64,000 nucleotides of DNA. Source: Nymphaea colorata (Eukaryota > Streptophyta > Magnoliopsida > Nymphaeales > Nymphaeaceae). Shown here in pieces: positions 13,264-24,578 of this stretch; the first letter of the stretch is position 1; each line of letters begins with the position of its first letter. The translations under genes and the position numbers were made by a program. The stretch is taken from NCBI RefSeq assembly GCF_008831285.2, contig NC_045142.1:3167001-3231000 (forward strand). The letters are read 5' to 3'. The notes beneath the pieces are model-generated. The model saw nothing but the letters and a program-made list of their open reading frames with translations, did not search any database and was not told where the DNA came from.

Positions 13264-13420
13264 CAGGGGCAGAGAGAGGTGTGGGCAATTGCCCACACAG
13301 ACCCACACAACATTCATTATTTCATATTGATATTTTTTAAAATTTCTATGTAACTTTTTTTTTAAAAAAAATTTGAGATGGGGCTAGGGCCCATGCAGGC
13401 CCTCTTTGCCTCCGCCCACG
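13264..13420. mobile_element. hAT-like MITE, diverged copy
   Basis: The left end reads CAGGGGCAGAG and the right end GCCTCCGCCCA, an imperfect inverted pair of the family whose ends resemble CAGGGGCGGAGC. Near the left end lies the palindrome GTGGGCAATTGCCCAC. The right part carries the GGGCCCATGCAGGCCC phrase typical of the family. I could not find a convincing 8-bp target duplication, so the exact ends are approximate. Confidence 0.55.
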
Positions 13421-14400
13421 GCTACAAACGCCAACTTTGTCATAACTCTTCCCTGGCCACTTTCCTTGTATCACAAAGGACCACCTCTGCCTTCTAGTGC
13501 CAAGGGTCTCCCCCCACTTTAGCTGAAAGTAACAAAAGGATGAAATGGATTTGTCAGTATATTGAGTTAAAAAAAAAATAAAAACATTTATAGGACGACG
13601 GTAAATTCGTTCCCGAGCCTTGTACAGGCCGTCCATCCCACTCATCTCGCTATGGGAGTTGCATGCCGGAAGTCGTTAGCTTAACCGCAAGGAAGGGGCG
13701 GAACCAGGAAATTTTAGCTAAGGAGCACTAGTTATAAAATTTTTAAAGAGCATCAATTTTATGACACTTTCCGGGATGCAAACCTCCATACCTCTTCCCC
13801 ATACGTGTATCATTTTATGTTCCAATTTTTGGATTTGAGAATAATTTAAAATATTTTAAATTGATTTAAAAATGAAAAATCAAGAAAACCATGTGGACTT
13901 TGTCTCATTAGCAAGGAGAACCGATGCATAACGATACGTATCGGTCGTTACGTTGTATTGCTCCTTCATGCGTACTCAGATAAACAGCATTACATTTCTT
14001 CAGTTTACTGGGAAAAAGTGAAGGAGCAACACAACCAAAGTCCAATTTGGAGAGAAGTGAAAAATTTCGCGTTCTAAGATTAAAATTGCCCCCATATATG
14101 GGGATGTTAATGTATTCAATTTGGATGGGATTTTTGATCAAACAGTTTTGAAAAAATATAATATGAAAAAAAAAAAGATTCAATGTCCGATTAAGAAATC
14201 AAATCAGATTTAGATTTAAGAAGACATATCCAATTGGATTTGATTTAGGTATACATAAACATTTGATCGGATTCAGATTTAATTTTAAATAAATATTCTA
14301 GATTCAATATTCATAGGTTCGATGGATATTGATTCGTAAACATCAGATTCTGATGAGAGTCAAATTATGGAACCGAATTTCCGCTTTAGATTGAGATATG
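13421..14400. other. Intergenic DNA with repeat fragments
   Basis: A partial MITE end (GGGGCGGAACCAGGAAATTTT) lies near 13694. At about 14090-14400 there is AT-rich repeat sequence of the same GATTCAAAT type as at 2.26-2.56 kb. No gene is supported. Confidence 0.45.
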
Positions 14401-14787
14401 ACTTTTCCTTGTTCATATTTATTTGAATCGAATATTCAAAAAAAAAAAACGGATACAGTTAAGAGATCCGTTGATATCTTTACCCGTCCATTCGTGTCAT
14501 ACAATGTGAAGCATACAAGTGGCCCAATCCGTTGCGATTATGTTTTTTCATCTGAATCTCTCCCTCCCTCCCTCCTCTCTTCTTGCCTTCTGCCTCTCCT
14601 TGTCACCCAATTTTTTTAGTTTAATGGATCTTCCATTTGATCGGCTAAATCGAGAAAGATGGTTAGATGCAGGTTGGACGGGCTGGTGTGACATGTAGGT
14701 GAACTTGTTCGACATGATGTTACAATTCCATGTCCTATAAGAATGGCAGAAAGGAAGCAGAAAGAAGAAGAAGATAGAAGTTAAGCT
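14401..14787 (+). promoter_or_regulatory. Upstream region and leader of hydrolase copy 1
   Basis: Just before the start codon, at 14747-14775, is a purine-rich leader (CAGAAAGGAAGCAGAAAGAA and following). It is nearly the same as the leader at 24532-24560 before copy 2. This shows that the duplication included the 5' untranslated region, while sequence further upstream has diverged. A CT-rich stretch (CTCCCTCCCTCCCTCCTC) near 14560-14576 may be a plant pyrimidine patch. Confidence 0.45.
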
Positions 14788-16007
14788 ATGGCCATGGAAG
14801 CAACACCCACTTACAAAGATCCCCACCAGCCCATAGAGGCAAGAGTGCAGGACCTCCTCTCCAGGATGACATTGGCAGAGAAGATAGGCCAGATGACGCA
14901 GATCGAGAGAGCGGTCGCCACACCTTCAGCTATCAGAGACTTGGCCATTGGTAACGAAAGAAGTTACTTGATCAAGTTTCGCTCTTGGCTTCCTTTGTCT
15001 GAGTTCTGTACAACTGTCTATGCAGGTAGCATTCTCAGTGGTGGTGGCAGTGCGCCGACGAGTGGCGCTTCGGCAAAGGACTGGGTGGATATGGTTGACA
15101 GCTTCCAGAAATCGGCTCTCGAGTCGCGCCTCTCGATACCAATGGTGTATGGTGTTGATGCTGTCCATGGACACAACAACGTGGTTGGTGCCACAATTTT
15201 CCCTCACAACATCGGCCTCGGTGCTACCAGGTGTTTATTGTGTTCTTTTCCCTGTAATTGCTCTCATGAATCAAGATATAAGCTAGTGATTACAAATGTT
15301 TGATTCTTTTGTTAACCAATGTGTTCAAGTTAACCTCTCCTCTTCTGCTTCAGTTCTTTTATAGTATAGAATTTGATAAAGCACATACAACGCCCTTGAT
15401 ATCAAAATTTTATGAGATAAATAAAAGTAGAAAGATCTGAGTGCCTGTCTCTGCTGCATAGATAATCTCCAATAAATGCACAAAAGTCATGCTAGATTGA
15501 GCATTTACTATTTTCGATGAATTATTTACTGCCAGGACTTGGCTGCATTTTGCATCTGCCTATAGATGGCAACTTCAAAAGGGTCCAGAAAAATATACAC
15601 ACGTTTGTGATGATCTTAGTAAAACTTCCGTGTTCTGATCGATAAGCACGTTTGTGATTTTTAAACCTACCTACATTCTTTGATGCACCATTGTGTCAAG
15701 AGTTTCAATGGACTTAGCATAAGTTGATCCTGTCATGCTCTATAATGTTTCTCTCCCTTAACTCATTATTCATGCAAAAAAGTGATCTAGCTTATTGCAG
15801 CTGAAGAACATTGTCAGATGCGGTAGTAATAATCTTAGACTGCTTGAACTGGGTTGGCGTTTGTTTTATTTCTTCTTAAAAGTCGGTTGTTTTAGGACGG
15901 AAAATCCAAGGCTGGCAGCAGCATGCGTTCATTCGCCAGTAACAGAAAGGATTTTTCCCTGCAGAATGGGAGTTTAGCAGCCATATTCAAGATACACTTA
16001 CCAGATA

Positions 16008-16049
<42 letters not shown>

Positions 16050-19000
16050 TTCTTTATATATATCTAATATTCTCTGCTATACTAGGTATTCTGTAGTGAG
16101 GAGAATTTTTCAATAGGCTTGTTCGTTCTGAATTAGTTCAGTCCTGTGGTGAGATAGTTTAAGCTTCATGTTGTTTCATGCTTCACAATTTCTTGATTTT
16201 TTCATCGGCTTAATATGTTCCTTTGTGCACAAATTATTTAGAGATGCTGATTTGGTTCAGAAGATAGCAGAAGCAACAGCCAAAGAAGTTCGAGCCACTG
16301 GAATACCCTACAATTTTGCTCCTTGTGTAGCCGTAAGTAAAATTCACCAAATTCCTTGATGTCATAGTTGTTAGTTAGGCAAGAAGCGTACGCAATTCTT
16401 CGAGATCAGTTCTTCTTTGCCCTGTCCAAGAGCTTTATGCTCTATTTCTTCTTATCATAGTGGTAATTCTCCATTGCTGGTTGTCATGTCCACTTTTCTG
16501 CTTTCTGCATGTTCTTCTAAAAGCCTACTGATTTTACAGGTTTGTAGAGATCCAAGATGGGGGAGATGTTTTGAGAGTTTTAGTGAAGACTGTGAACTTG
16601 TTCGAAGCATGACAACTGCAGTTCGTGGTTTACAAGGTACACCACCAGAAGGTCACCCTAAGGGATATCCATATCTAGGTGGCAGGTAAAAGAACTTTTA
16701 CTTTCTAGACCGTTAGTTATGGTTCAGGTTTTCTTGGTTAGGCCTTCTGCCATTAGGCTAAGTAATGAGGCAAGGTCCAGGTAAAAAATGGTGAAACAGT
16801 AACTGGAGGGGGTTTCATGCCGAAGGACAACAGGACCGATTAGATGTATGTCTCCAGGTCCAGCTAAGTTGCTGGCAACTCTAGAAGGGGAAAATTACCT
16901 TATCACAAAAATAAAAAGATTGTGATAAAATCCTAATCTCAGGCATTTGAAAGCTTGCTGCTTTATTGGCCATGTTACAAATAAGTTGGTGTATTTTAGG
17001 CTTCTTTTCATGTGATGTTCATAGATGACGATCTGTCTGCACATTATCGCGCTTATTTTTTGTCTGATGATTTCCAAAGTAGGAGAATACATGACTGAGT
17101 TGGCTAATCTGCTTCAAAAACTTATAACATCACTTTTAACATTAAAAGTGAAGATTATCTGTTCATACGTTCAATATATTCTGTGATGGCAGGTCATATT
17201 GGATACACTGGATTCTGTAATTTGAGTGCATATTGGAAGAGGACTCAATTTTATCTTTTTCTGGTTACGTGCATCTTCAATTTTCACACTTTCCTTGCAT
17301 TATTCATTACATTGATATGCATAATTGCCTTTATGTGGTTAACATCTTAATTTTATCAGCTGGAATTTTTAGTTATAAATAAAAACTTTTCATCAATTTA
17401 AGCTGTCAGAGTAAATATAACTAAAAGAAAGAATTCATGCATGCCTTTTCTGAATATATAGATTTGTTGTAAATGGCTAAATTCAACATCAGCAGTTAAG
17501 CAAACGGAGGAGAATGCCTAACGTTATAGATGGTATGAAACGCAAACAACTCAAGCAGATACAGGGGTCCATAAGAATCTATTGGAAAGTTTCTATATAA
17601 AAGTTTGAAATTACACTAATGTTCATGCTGTGGTTTGTTTCTTCTTCCGGTTGGTTCCAGCTGAAAATTTTCTTAATTTTCAATACTAGAACATCCCTGT
17701 GGTCAAATATCACCTTTTTTGTTTAAGCAAACAATAGCAATCTATGAAATGCACTGAACCATTGTTATTTCTACTGCAGATTAAATGTCATTGCCTGTGC
17801 TAAGCATTATGTTGGAGATGGGGGAACCGATGGAGGCGTCAATGAAGGGAACACTCTATCAAGCTTTGAACATCTAGAAAGTGTTCACTTAAGACCATTT
17901 CTGGATTGTTTGTCGCTTCATGTGTCAACAGTTATGGCATCGTTTTCCAGCTGGAATGGGACCAAATTACATTGCAACTATTATCTTATTACAGAGCTTT
18001 TGAAAGAAGAACTGGGCTTTAAGGTATGTAATATGGAAGAAGTTTGTGCAGTACATTGTTCTATACATGTTGTCAGGTGTCAGGTTATGAAGATAGATAA
18101 AAATTTCATCTTTTATTGTTCCAATGTGAAGGTCAAGCATTAACTAACCTGAACAATGAACAGATTCCCATTTGTCTAATCAAGCTATAGAATGAATGCA
18201 GTTTGTGCATGTTTTTGGACCAATTTAACATTTACTCTGGCGACTATTTTCTTTTTCATTTCTTGTGAAGGGATTTGTGATTTCTGATTGGGAAGGAATA
18301 GACAAAATCCTAGATCCACCAAAATCTGACTACCGCTATTGTATCTCGGCTTCAATAAATGCAGGAATGGACATGGTAGGATCGTTTGACTGCATGCTTC
18401 TTGTTGTTCTCTTTAACATTTGTTCTCATGCGAGCCAATTTTTTAGGTGATGGTACCTTTCCTCTATGAGGAATTCATAAAAGAATTGACATCCTTGGTG
18501 GAATCAGGAGAGATACCAATGGCGAGAATCAATGATGCTGTCGAAAGGATTCTCAGAGTCAAATTCATTTCTGGGCTCTTTGAACACCCCTTTGCCGACA
18601 GATCTCTGCTTCAGACAGTGGGTTGTGAGGTAACAACACAGAACTAACAAGTGAAACATAAACAAAGCTATTGATTGAACTTTCACATGATTACATGATT
18701 TTATTGTCTGTTTGAAGCTTGAACTTTCACTTCTGATAGCAGCTATTCATTCATTCATTGCGTCATTGCATGGACACAGAATGCGTGCCATCGCATATAT
18801 TTATTAAGGCCGTTCTGGTTATTCTTAATCTTGCCAGAACACAATGGTGCTTTTCCTAAACAAACATCTAGACATTTTTTAACTTCCCAAACCTCACTTT
18901 CTTCTGCACCGTACCAACAAGTGTGCCACACCTTTACGATGGTTGTGGATAAAACTTTGTTGAAGTTCCTGGCAATCTTCAATACGAACTTTGATCTCAC

Positions 19001-19842
19001 ATTCTCAATTCTTTTCTCAGGCGCACAGGAAATTGGCTAGAGAAGCTGTCCGCAAGTCCTTGGTGCTACTGAAAAATGGCAAAGACCCAGAAAAACCATT
19101 TCTTCCTCTGGACAAGAAAGCCAAGAGAGTTCTCGTTGTTGGTCAGCATGCTAATGATATAGGTTATCTGTGTGGTGGTTGGACCATAAGCTGGGCTGGG
19201 AGCAGTGGCAGAATCACGGAAGGTATTTGATTAAAACTGCAGTTCACGATAACCTCTTCTCCTACCGTAGGATAAAATTCCTTCATCTTTCGTGGATGCC
19301 ATTTGTATTCCTTTTCTGGAGCTTATTCAATTCTGTTTGTAGGGACAACCATCCTAGAGGCAATAAAAAAGACAGTCAGCGAACATACTGAAGTCATCTA
19401 CGAAGTAGACCCATCACCAGAAATCTTCAATGATTCTGAATTTTCATTTGCAATTGTTGTGGTTGGAGAGGAACCTTACGTAGAAACTTGGGGGGACAAC
19501 TCTGTGCTTGATATTCCTTTAAATGGTGCAGAACTCATAAGATTGGTTGGTAGCAAGGTGCCCACTCTTGTGATTATGATATCTGGAAGGCCTCTTGTTG
19601 TGGAACAAGTGCTGGACAATATGGAAGCATTCGTGGCTGCTTGGCTGCCTGGAACTGAGTGCGATGGGATTACTGATGTAATATTTGGGGACTATGAATT
19701 CCATGGAACTCTGCCGAGAACCTGGTTTAAAAGAGTAGATCAGTTGCCGATGAGTGTTGGTGATTCAAACTATGACCCCCTCTTCCCATTTGGGTTTGGC
19801 CTGAAGATGAATCTGAAAAAGCAAGATACAACAAAGCAATAG
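14788..19842 (+). CDS. GH3 beta-glucosidase / beta-glucan exohydrolase, copy 1 (9 exons)
   Basis: Exons: 14788-14950, 15026-15230, 16242-16332, 16540-16685, 17780-18023, 18271-18375, 18447-18629, 19021-19222 and 19343-19842; 1839 nt, 612 aa, all GT-AG and in frame. It is a two-domain glycoside hydrolase family 3 enzyme, a family that cuts glucose from the non-reducing ends of beta-glucans, cello-oligosaccharides or glucosides. By comparison with barley ExoI, key residues are present: D99 ([10 protein letters not shown]), R156-R162 (RDPRWGR), K210-H211 (KHYVGDGGT), nucleophile D289 in SDW, W433 in CGGW, and acid/base candidate E494 in YVETWGD. The protein begins at what is the mature N-terminus in secreted relatives ([20 protein letters not shown]), so no signal peptide is encoded; some plant GH3 proteins are built this way. 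The true substrate and cell location are not shown by sequence. A tandem partner lies 4.7 kb downstream. Confidence 0.94.
15811..16155 (+). repeat. Extra sequence in intron 2 of copy 1, absent from copy 2
   Basis: In copy 2 the intron passes directly from GCAGCTGAAGGACATTG to sequence equivalent to AAGCTTCATGTT. Copy 1 carries about 350 bp more between these points, including a (CA)17 microsatellite at 16009-16042 followed by a short TA tract. It may be an insertion in copy 1 or a deletion in copy 2. No terminal repeats were recognised. Confidence 0.55.
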
Positions 19843-20350
19843 GCTGGTCTCTAGAACCGTAATAAGATGATTTGGCTTTTGGTCATGAACCCGCCCCATT
19901 TGAAGCAAACCACGCTTGTATAGCCTTAGTCTTTTTATTCTAAGGCTCATTTATTTGATATTTGCCACATGTATGGTCATAAATAATGTTGATGCCTTAT
20001 TGCGTTCGGTTTTGGTAGTTGCCAAATATTTAGATGTAGCCCGTGTCTATTGTTTCTGTTTAAATGTGATTGACAGTTTCTTGCATGATCCGTTCATAAT
20101 ATTTAATAAATGGAAACTGCCCACTTGTTCTAAATCAAATCGAAAGTGTTCTGGAGATTGCCCACGTGTTCTGGATCAACTGGGGAGTGGTTTTCTTGTA
20201 CTTGATTCTGTTCAAATAAATGCAATTAAAGGAAGGGCCCAAGACCAAGATTGATACTGTGGTTGCAGAGTAACCTAAGAAACATTAACTCTCAATATGG
20301 ACCTCATGGATTATTGATGCCATTCTGCGAGATGTGAATTTCTTGGCCAA
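19843..20350 (+). other. 3' untranslated region of hydrolase copy 1
   Basis: Sequence after the stop (GGCTGGTCTCTAGAACCGTA) is shared with copy 2 and both pseudogene fragments, so the duplication included it. AATAAA-like signals occur at about 20105 (TTAATAAATGG) and 20215 (AAATAAATGC). The exact polyadenylation site is unknown. Confidence 0.55.
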
Positions 20351-20411
20351 TTAAGCTTATCTATTCAAATTGGATCCAACTCAAGGATAAAATATTGCCC
20401 TTTTTTCCAAT

Positions 20412-20723
20412 TTGCAAGGGGGTATCTATCTTGGTGTGTGTGTATGGTGGGGGGGCGGGGGGCGGGTGGCGGCGCGGAGAGAGAGGGATGTTTTTAGACA
20501 TCCTGGGTTCATCTCTGCTGTTGGATTCATCAAAAACGGCTTCAAGATGTTGAAAACGCCAGACGTTACAGTGCCATGCATCTTAAATAGTTTCACTGAC
20601 TATTATGATGAGGCGAAAAATGCAACTCCAGAGCCAGCAATTGCGGAAGTCGCTGCAGCATTGGGTACAAGTGTCTTAGCCTCTTGCGTAAAAGTGTCTA
20701 TTTTGTCATTTTTCATTAATTGA
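20412..20723 (+). pseudogene. Unidentified open frame, possible gene fragment
   Basis: This is an open frame of 103 codons. The first third comes from a G-rich low-complexity tract (GTGTGTATGGTGGGGGGGCG) and is not credible. The part from about 20505 to 20695 has balanced, protein-like composition (for example KMLKTPDVTVPCILNSF and TPEPAIAEVAAALGTS). I do not recognise the family. It could be an orphan exon or a captured gene fragment. It is probably not a complete gene, since no other exon was found nearby. Confidence 0.2.
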
Positions 20724-21479
20724 TCTGTGACATGGTAAAATAACTATTGAAAATAAGAACCTTGTGGTATGCGGTCTTTGGATAAAACAGAAGATTAAAA
20801 TTGGTATGTTTGAGAACAGCTGAACTGTGAAAGTAAAAATGTAGCATACAATCAAAAGTGCTGTTGTGCAGCATAAAAGATTTTACTACTTGTGATACAT
20901 TAGACAGGAAAACGGTCATTTCAGGTAACTACTAGGATTTATATAAGATGGTTGATCTTCTGGTCCGTCTCGAATCATGTTGCTTGAGACACTGGCATCT
21001 TCGAAACAGATGTGTTACTAAGGGTGTCTAGTACATCTGTGATACAGCCAATGAGAAGGGGAAAAACTATGTCTGGTTGATATTATTGTTAAGAATATTA
21101 ATAAGGCCAACTAATGTAAATATGTCCAGCTAAGAACTGCAAAGTTAACCTTGTATATGGCCTGACTCAATTGTTGGGTCTAGACACATAGAGATGTAGC
21201 TTTACTGTTGTCCCAAATACTGTTCTAATCAATGTCTTGCGATATAGTGAATTTTCTTGAACTTCAGAACAACTCTTAGAATTGGAAAAATGACAAAAAT
21301 AACACAAAACAGAGGAACGAAGAGTCTTTTGAACTGTTAAAAGTGCAATTGACTAAAAAGAATGAAGCAAGTCGTATCTGACAATGTTGTTACACTATCC
21401 CAATCTTATTATGTTACTTTTGAACTGAATGTGTTGAAGCTTGATACTTCGAAAGTATGTCTTAGCAGAATATGCTTAT

Positions 21480-22045
21480 TGAAATCTCCCTATCTCTCTC
21501 CACATAAAGACGCAAAATGCATGCATGGCTAGAAATTGGCAAAAATAATCATATTTTCCTCATCTTCCTTGTATTTGAAACTTTTTTCTCATGTTGCCGT
21601 CTGGTGTTTCTTTTAGATGAATTATCGATAAAGCTTCCTTTCTGTGGGGCTTCCCTCATGGACAGCACATGTTCTTCCCTGTTACCTTTGAAAATTTGAA
21701 CAGGAAGGACGTCAACCATCACGGTAGCAGTGCTATCATCGCGACCAAGCTGTGGTCATTGTTCCTTGCATTGATGTTAACGTGATGTTGTAATTTTTTT
21801 TTTCTCTGATATTAGTTAGGCGGCTGAGACTAATGAAAGCTGCTGTTATCGTCATTCGTCATTATTCTTGTTCAAAGTGAGCTCCTACTCATGCAGCAAA
21901 ACCTGCAGTGCTTTCATGCTTTCATCATCATCATCAGCATGCATCGTGAACATGGTCATTATCAAGGTACAGTCCACCCGTAACCAAGTTGTTAGTGCAT
22001 GTGCATGACACGTATATTCACTAAGAAAATAGAAAACATCAAACA
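21480..22045 (+). repeat. Duplicated downstream block D1
   Basis: This non-coding block lies about 1.6 kb after hydrolase copy 1 and matches 33855-34410, which lies 0.9 kb after the pseudogene. Shared phrases include AAGCTTCCTTT(T)CTGTGG, GGACGTCAACCATCA versus AGATGTCAACCATCA, and TTAATGAAAGCTGCTGTT(A/G)TCGTCA-type sequence. It marks the 3' extent of the duplicated unit. No stable reading frame is shared, so it is more likely untranslated or spacer sequence than a gene. Confidence 0.7.
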
Positions 22046-24190
22046 TGTTAGATGTGTGACAACTCAAATCATTCTTAGGCTCGAGCTCTTGGTTTGGTGA
22101 ATCTTAACCCGCCTCTTAATAGTTTCGGTTTTAACCCTAAAAAGGCTAGGAACCATGACAACTATCTCATTAATGGCTTACCTTTATAAGTCCTTGAAGA
22201 TCCCTCACAATCTTCGATAAAGACTAAACTTTTAGGGTGTTACAAAATGGGCCTTTCACAACATTGATGCTCTCAACTCTCTTGTCACAATAAAGACATA
22301 GCACACACAATACATAAACTGACAATCGTCGCAATTAGATTCTCATCACCTGTTACCTTGGCCAGCTATACTGTCTCTCCGCATAAAATGAGGCATGAAA
22401 GGTAGCCTTTGAACTTTTTTGTACTAGTATTTGAATTTGTTTTTGTTTTTGGTGTGTGGAAGAACACCGATGGCTCTCGCCAGCCGCCTTGGCTCTGCCC
22501 CCATGTATGGTCCATGACTATGGGAATATGGGTTGTCAATATTTTCACACAATGCTTAGATATAAAGTTTTAGCAAGGCTTAACAGATTGTTGGCCTTAG
22601 GATGCAACGTTATCTCTTTAACACACACATGTAGAGATTTATGGTGCCTATCTTTCGATTTAGTGCAGGAGAAAACCTCTCTCGACCCTCCTTGCCTTAG
22701 GATGCAAGGCTAACTAAAGGTATGAAAAAATTACAATGTGCAGCCGAAGAGATGAGCGATTAACAAATCGCAGCTCAATTTCTTAGCTTCATCAGTTAGC
22801 CGCTCAAATTTTCAAACAAAGTCTCAAGCGGATCAATAAATTACAAACGTGCTCCCTAATCTGACAAAAAAATTGGAAAAATCTGAGAGCCGATGTAAAC
22901 TCTGATCTTCTACAGACAGATTGGCAAAATCGTCACTCAAAATGACGGGAATTCAAAGGCATTCTAGAAAAGTAGGTTGAGGAAATGATTCATCACAAAG
23001 CCGTCGTTCAAAACAACAGACTTTTCCTGGAAAACTGGCTGGCACGGTGAGGTCCTACGTTGACGGAAATACAGCACAAAACACTGTATTTTCCAGCAAA
23101 ATCCAGTCTGGAAACAGTATTTTAACTTGCAAATCAATTTCTAGACACTACATCACAACTATGATAGGGATCCAACAAGAAATGGCGTGAAAAATCACCA
23201 GAAAACTAACTGCAACAACTGCAGATGCTGTTTTCACAGTTTTGGGTGAAAATAGACTGAAATCCGGTGGATTTTCAGCTGAAAATCCTCATGGAAAGCT
23301 CCCTTTAAGTCCTGAGTCTATCCTAGTCACGTTGAGAACATGAAAAAGGAACTGATTCAAAATAATCAAAACCTAGCAAAACGAAAGGAATGACTGCCGG
23401 CGAACCTTCGACAGTTTTAGGCTAAAATCCGGTTGACTTCCGGTCAAAAATCTGTCGAGACCATTCCCATAGCTCCCAAAACTATCCTCAGATTAAAAAG
23501 ACGAAACAGCAACATTTTTTTTTTCATCCGTTTTCACCAACAAATAAGCATTCCTACCCGACCCTCCTTGCCTCGACCCTCGCTGAACGGGTCGGCCGCG
23601 TGGACTCCCGTCGCTCGTTCTTCATTGTGCCGTGACTGGGTGATGACATCGTTCTTTCAAATTTTAGATATAATTTTGATCGAAGGGGTTGTTTTGTATT
23701 TTAACGGTTTATTTTGACATTGTGATGGTGAAAAATTGGGCTGCCATTTGTCGATGACCCGTTTCTTAGATGTTTTCTGTAATCATTTTTAAACAATTGA
23801 TTGCAGAGAAGGAGAAAAGGCGGATGGAACCAGTGCTGCTAAAGGGAAAACTCAGTGCTGGATAATTGCTTGATGATGGTTAGAATTTTAAACTCATTAT
23901 CGATAGAATCGTAAATCATCGCTAAAACTACCATAAACTATATTAATTTTTTGACATTAATTGACTCAAACTGAACTTGCCTCGACCTCAAGTAGCCGCC
24001 ATGGAACTGTGTCGATGACGACTTCTGCATGATTCCAATTTTCATGTGCCCACCTCTTGGACAAGCCAAAGTTACAGGGACACAATATTGGGAAGAGAGG
24101 TTCATTCAAGAGATCTTCTTGCCGCTCACAACAAGATTCGATCTTCAGTTTTTCATCACAGTGATTGAGAGGGAAAATTCCTAAGAAAAT
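22046..24190. other. Spacer between hydrolase copies, no gene seen
   Basis: No credible reading frame is present. Part of it (about 22083-22260, ending in TTAGGGTGTTACAAAATG) looks like dispersed plant repeat DNA, but no long terminal repeats or polymerase motifs were found. A short GC-rich patch lies at 23560-23620. Confidence 0.45.
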
Positions 24191-24578
24191 GGACGCGGCT
24201 TCACATACTCGAATTCAAACCTGTGTATTTTTTCTTATCCTTTTCAAAGATAGACGTGCTCTGTATGATATAAAAAAGTGACTCAAGTTTGGCAGTGGCA
24301 TGCACTTCCATAAATTTCCAAGCTTTTCTGACAAAGTTTGGATGATGTCTGCTCAGGTGCATATTTTAAGGTAGCCGCCATGAATATCGAACGTGTTCAC
24401 CTTATTTAATTTGAAGTAGCATACCAATAGCCTATGGTCTTTTCCACAGGTCGTGGACGAACGAAGCCTTTATCGAGTGATCCGACGCCGACCGACTTCA
24501 AGCACCGTCTTCTTAATATGGAGACGACCGCCAGAAAGGAAGCAGAGAGAAGAAGAGTGAAAGCTGAGCTAGGAAGCC
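24191..24578 (+). promoter_or_regulatory. Upstream region and leader of hydrolase copy 2
   Basis: The purine-rich leader at 24532-24560 (CAGAAAGGAAGCAGAGAGAA) matches the copy 1 leader. Upstream of it the two genes share little, so their transcriptional control may differ. Confidence 0.45.

Noticed and set aside
22046-24190. LTR retrotransposon in the spacer
   Set aside because: Some repeat-like phrases, but no paired long terminal repeats, primer-binding site or polymerase motifs could be found.
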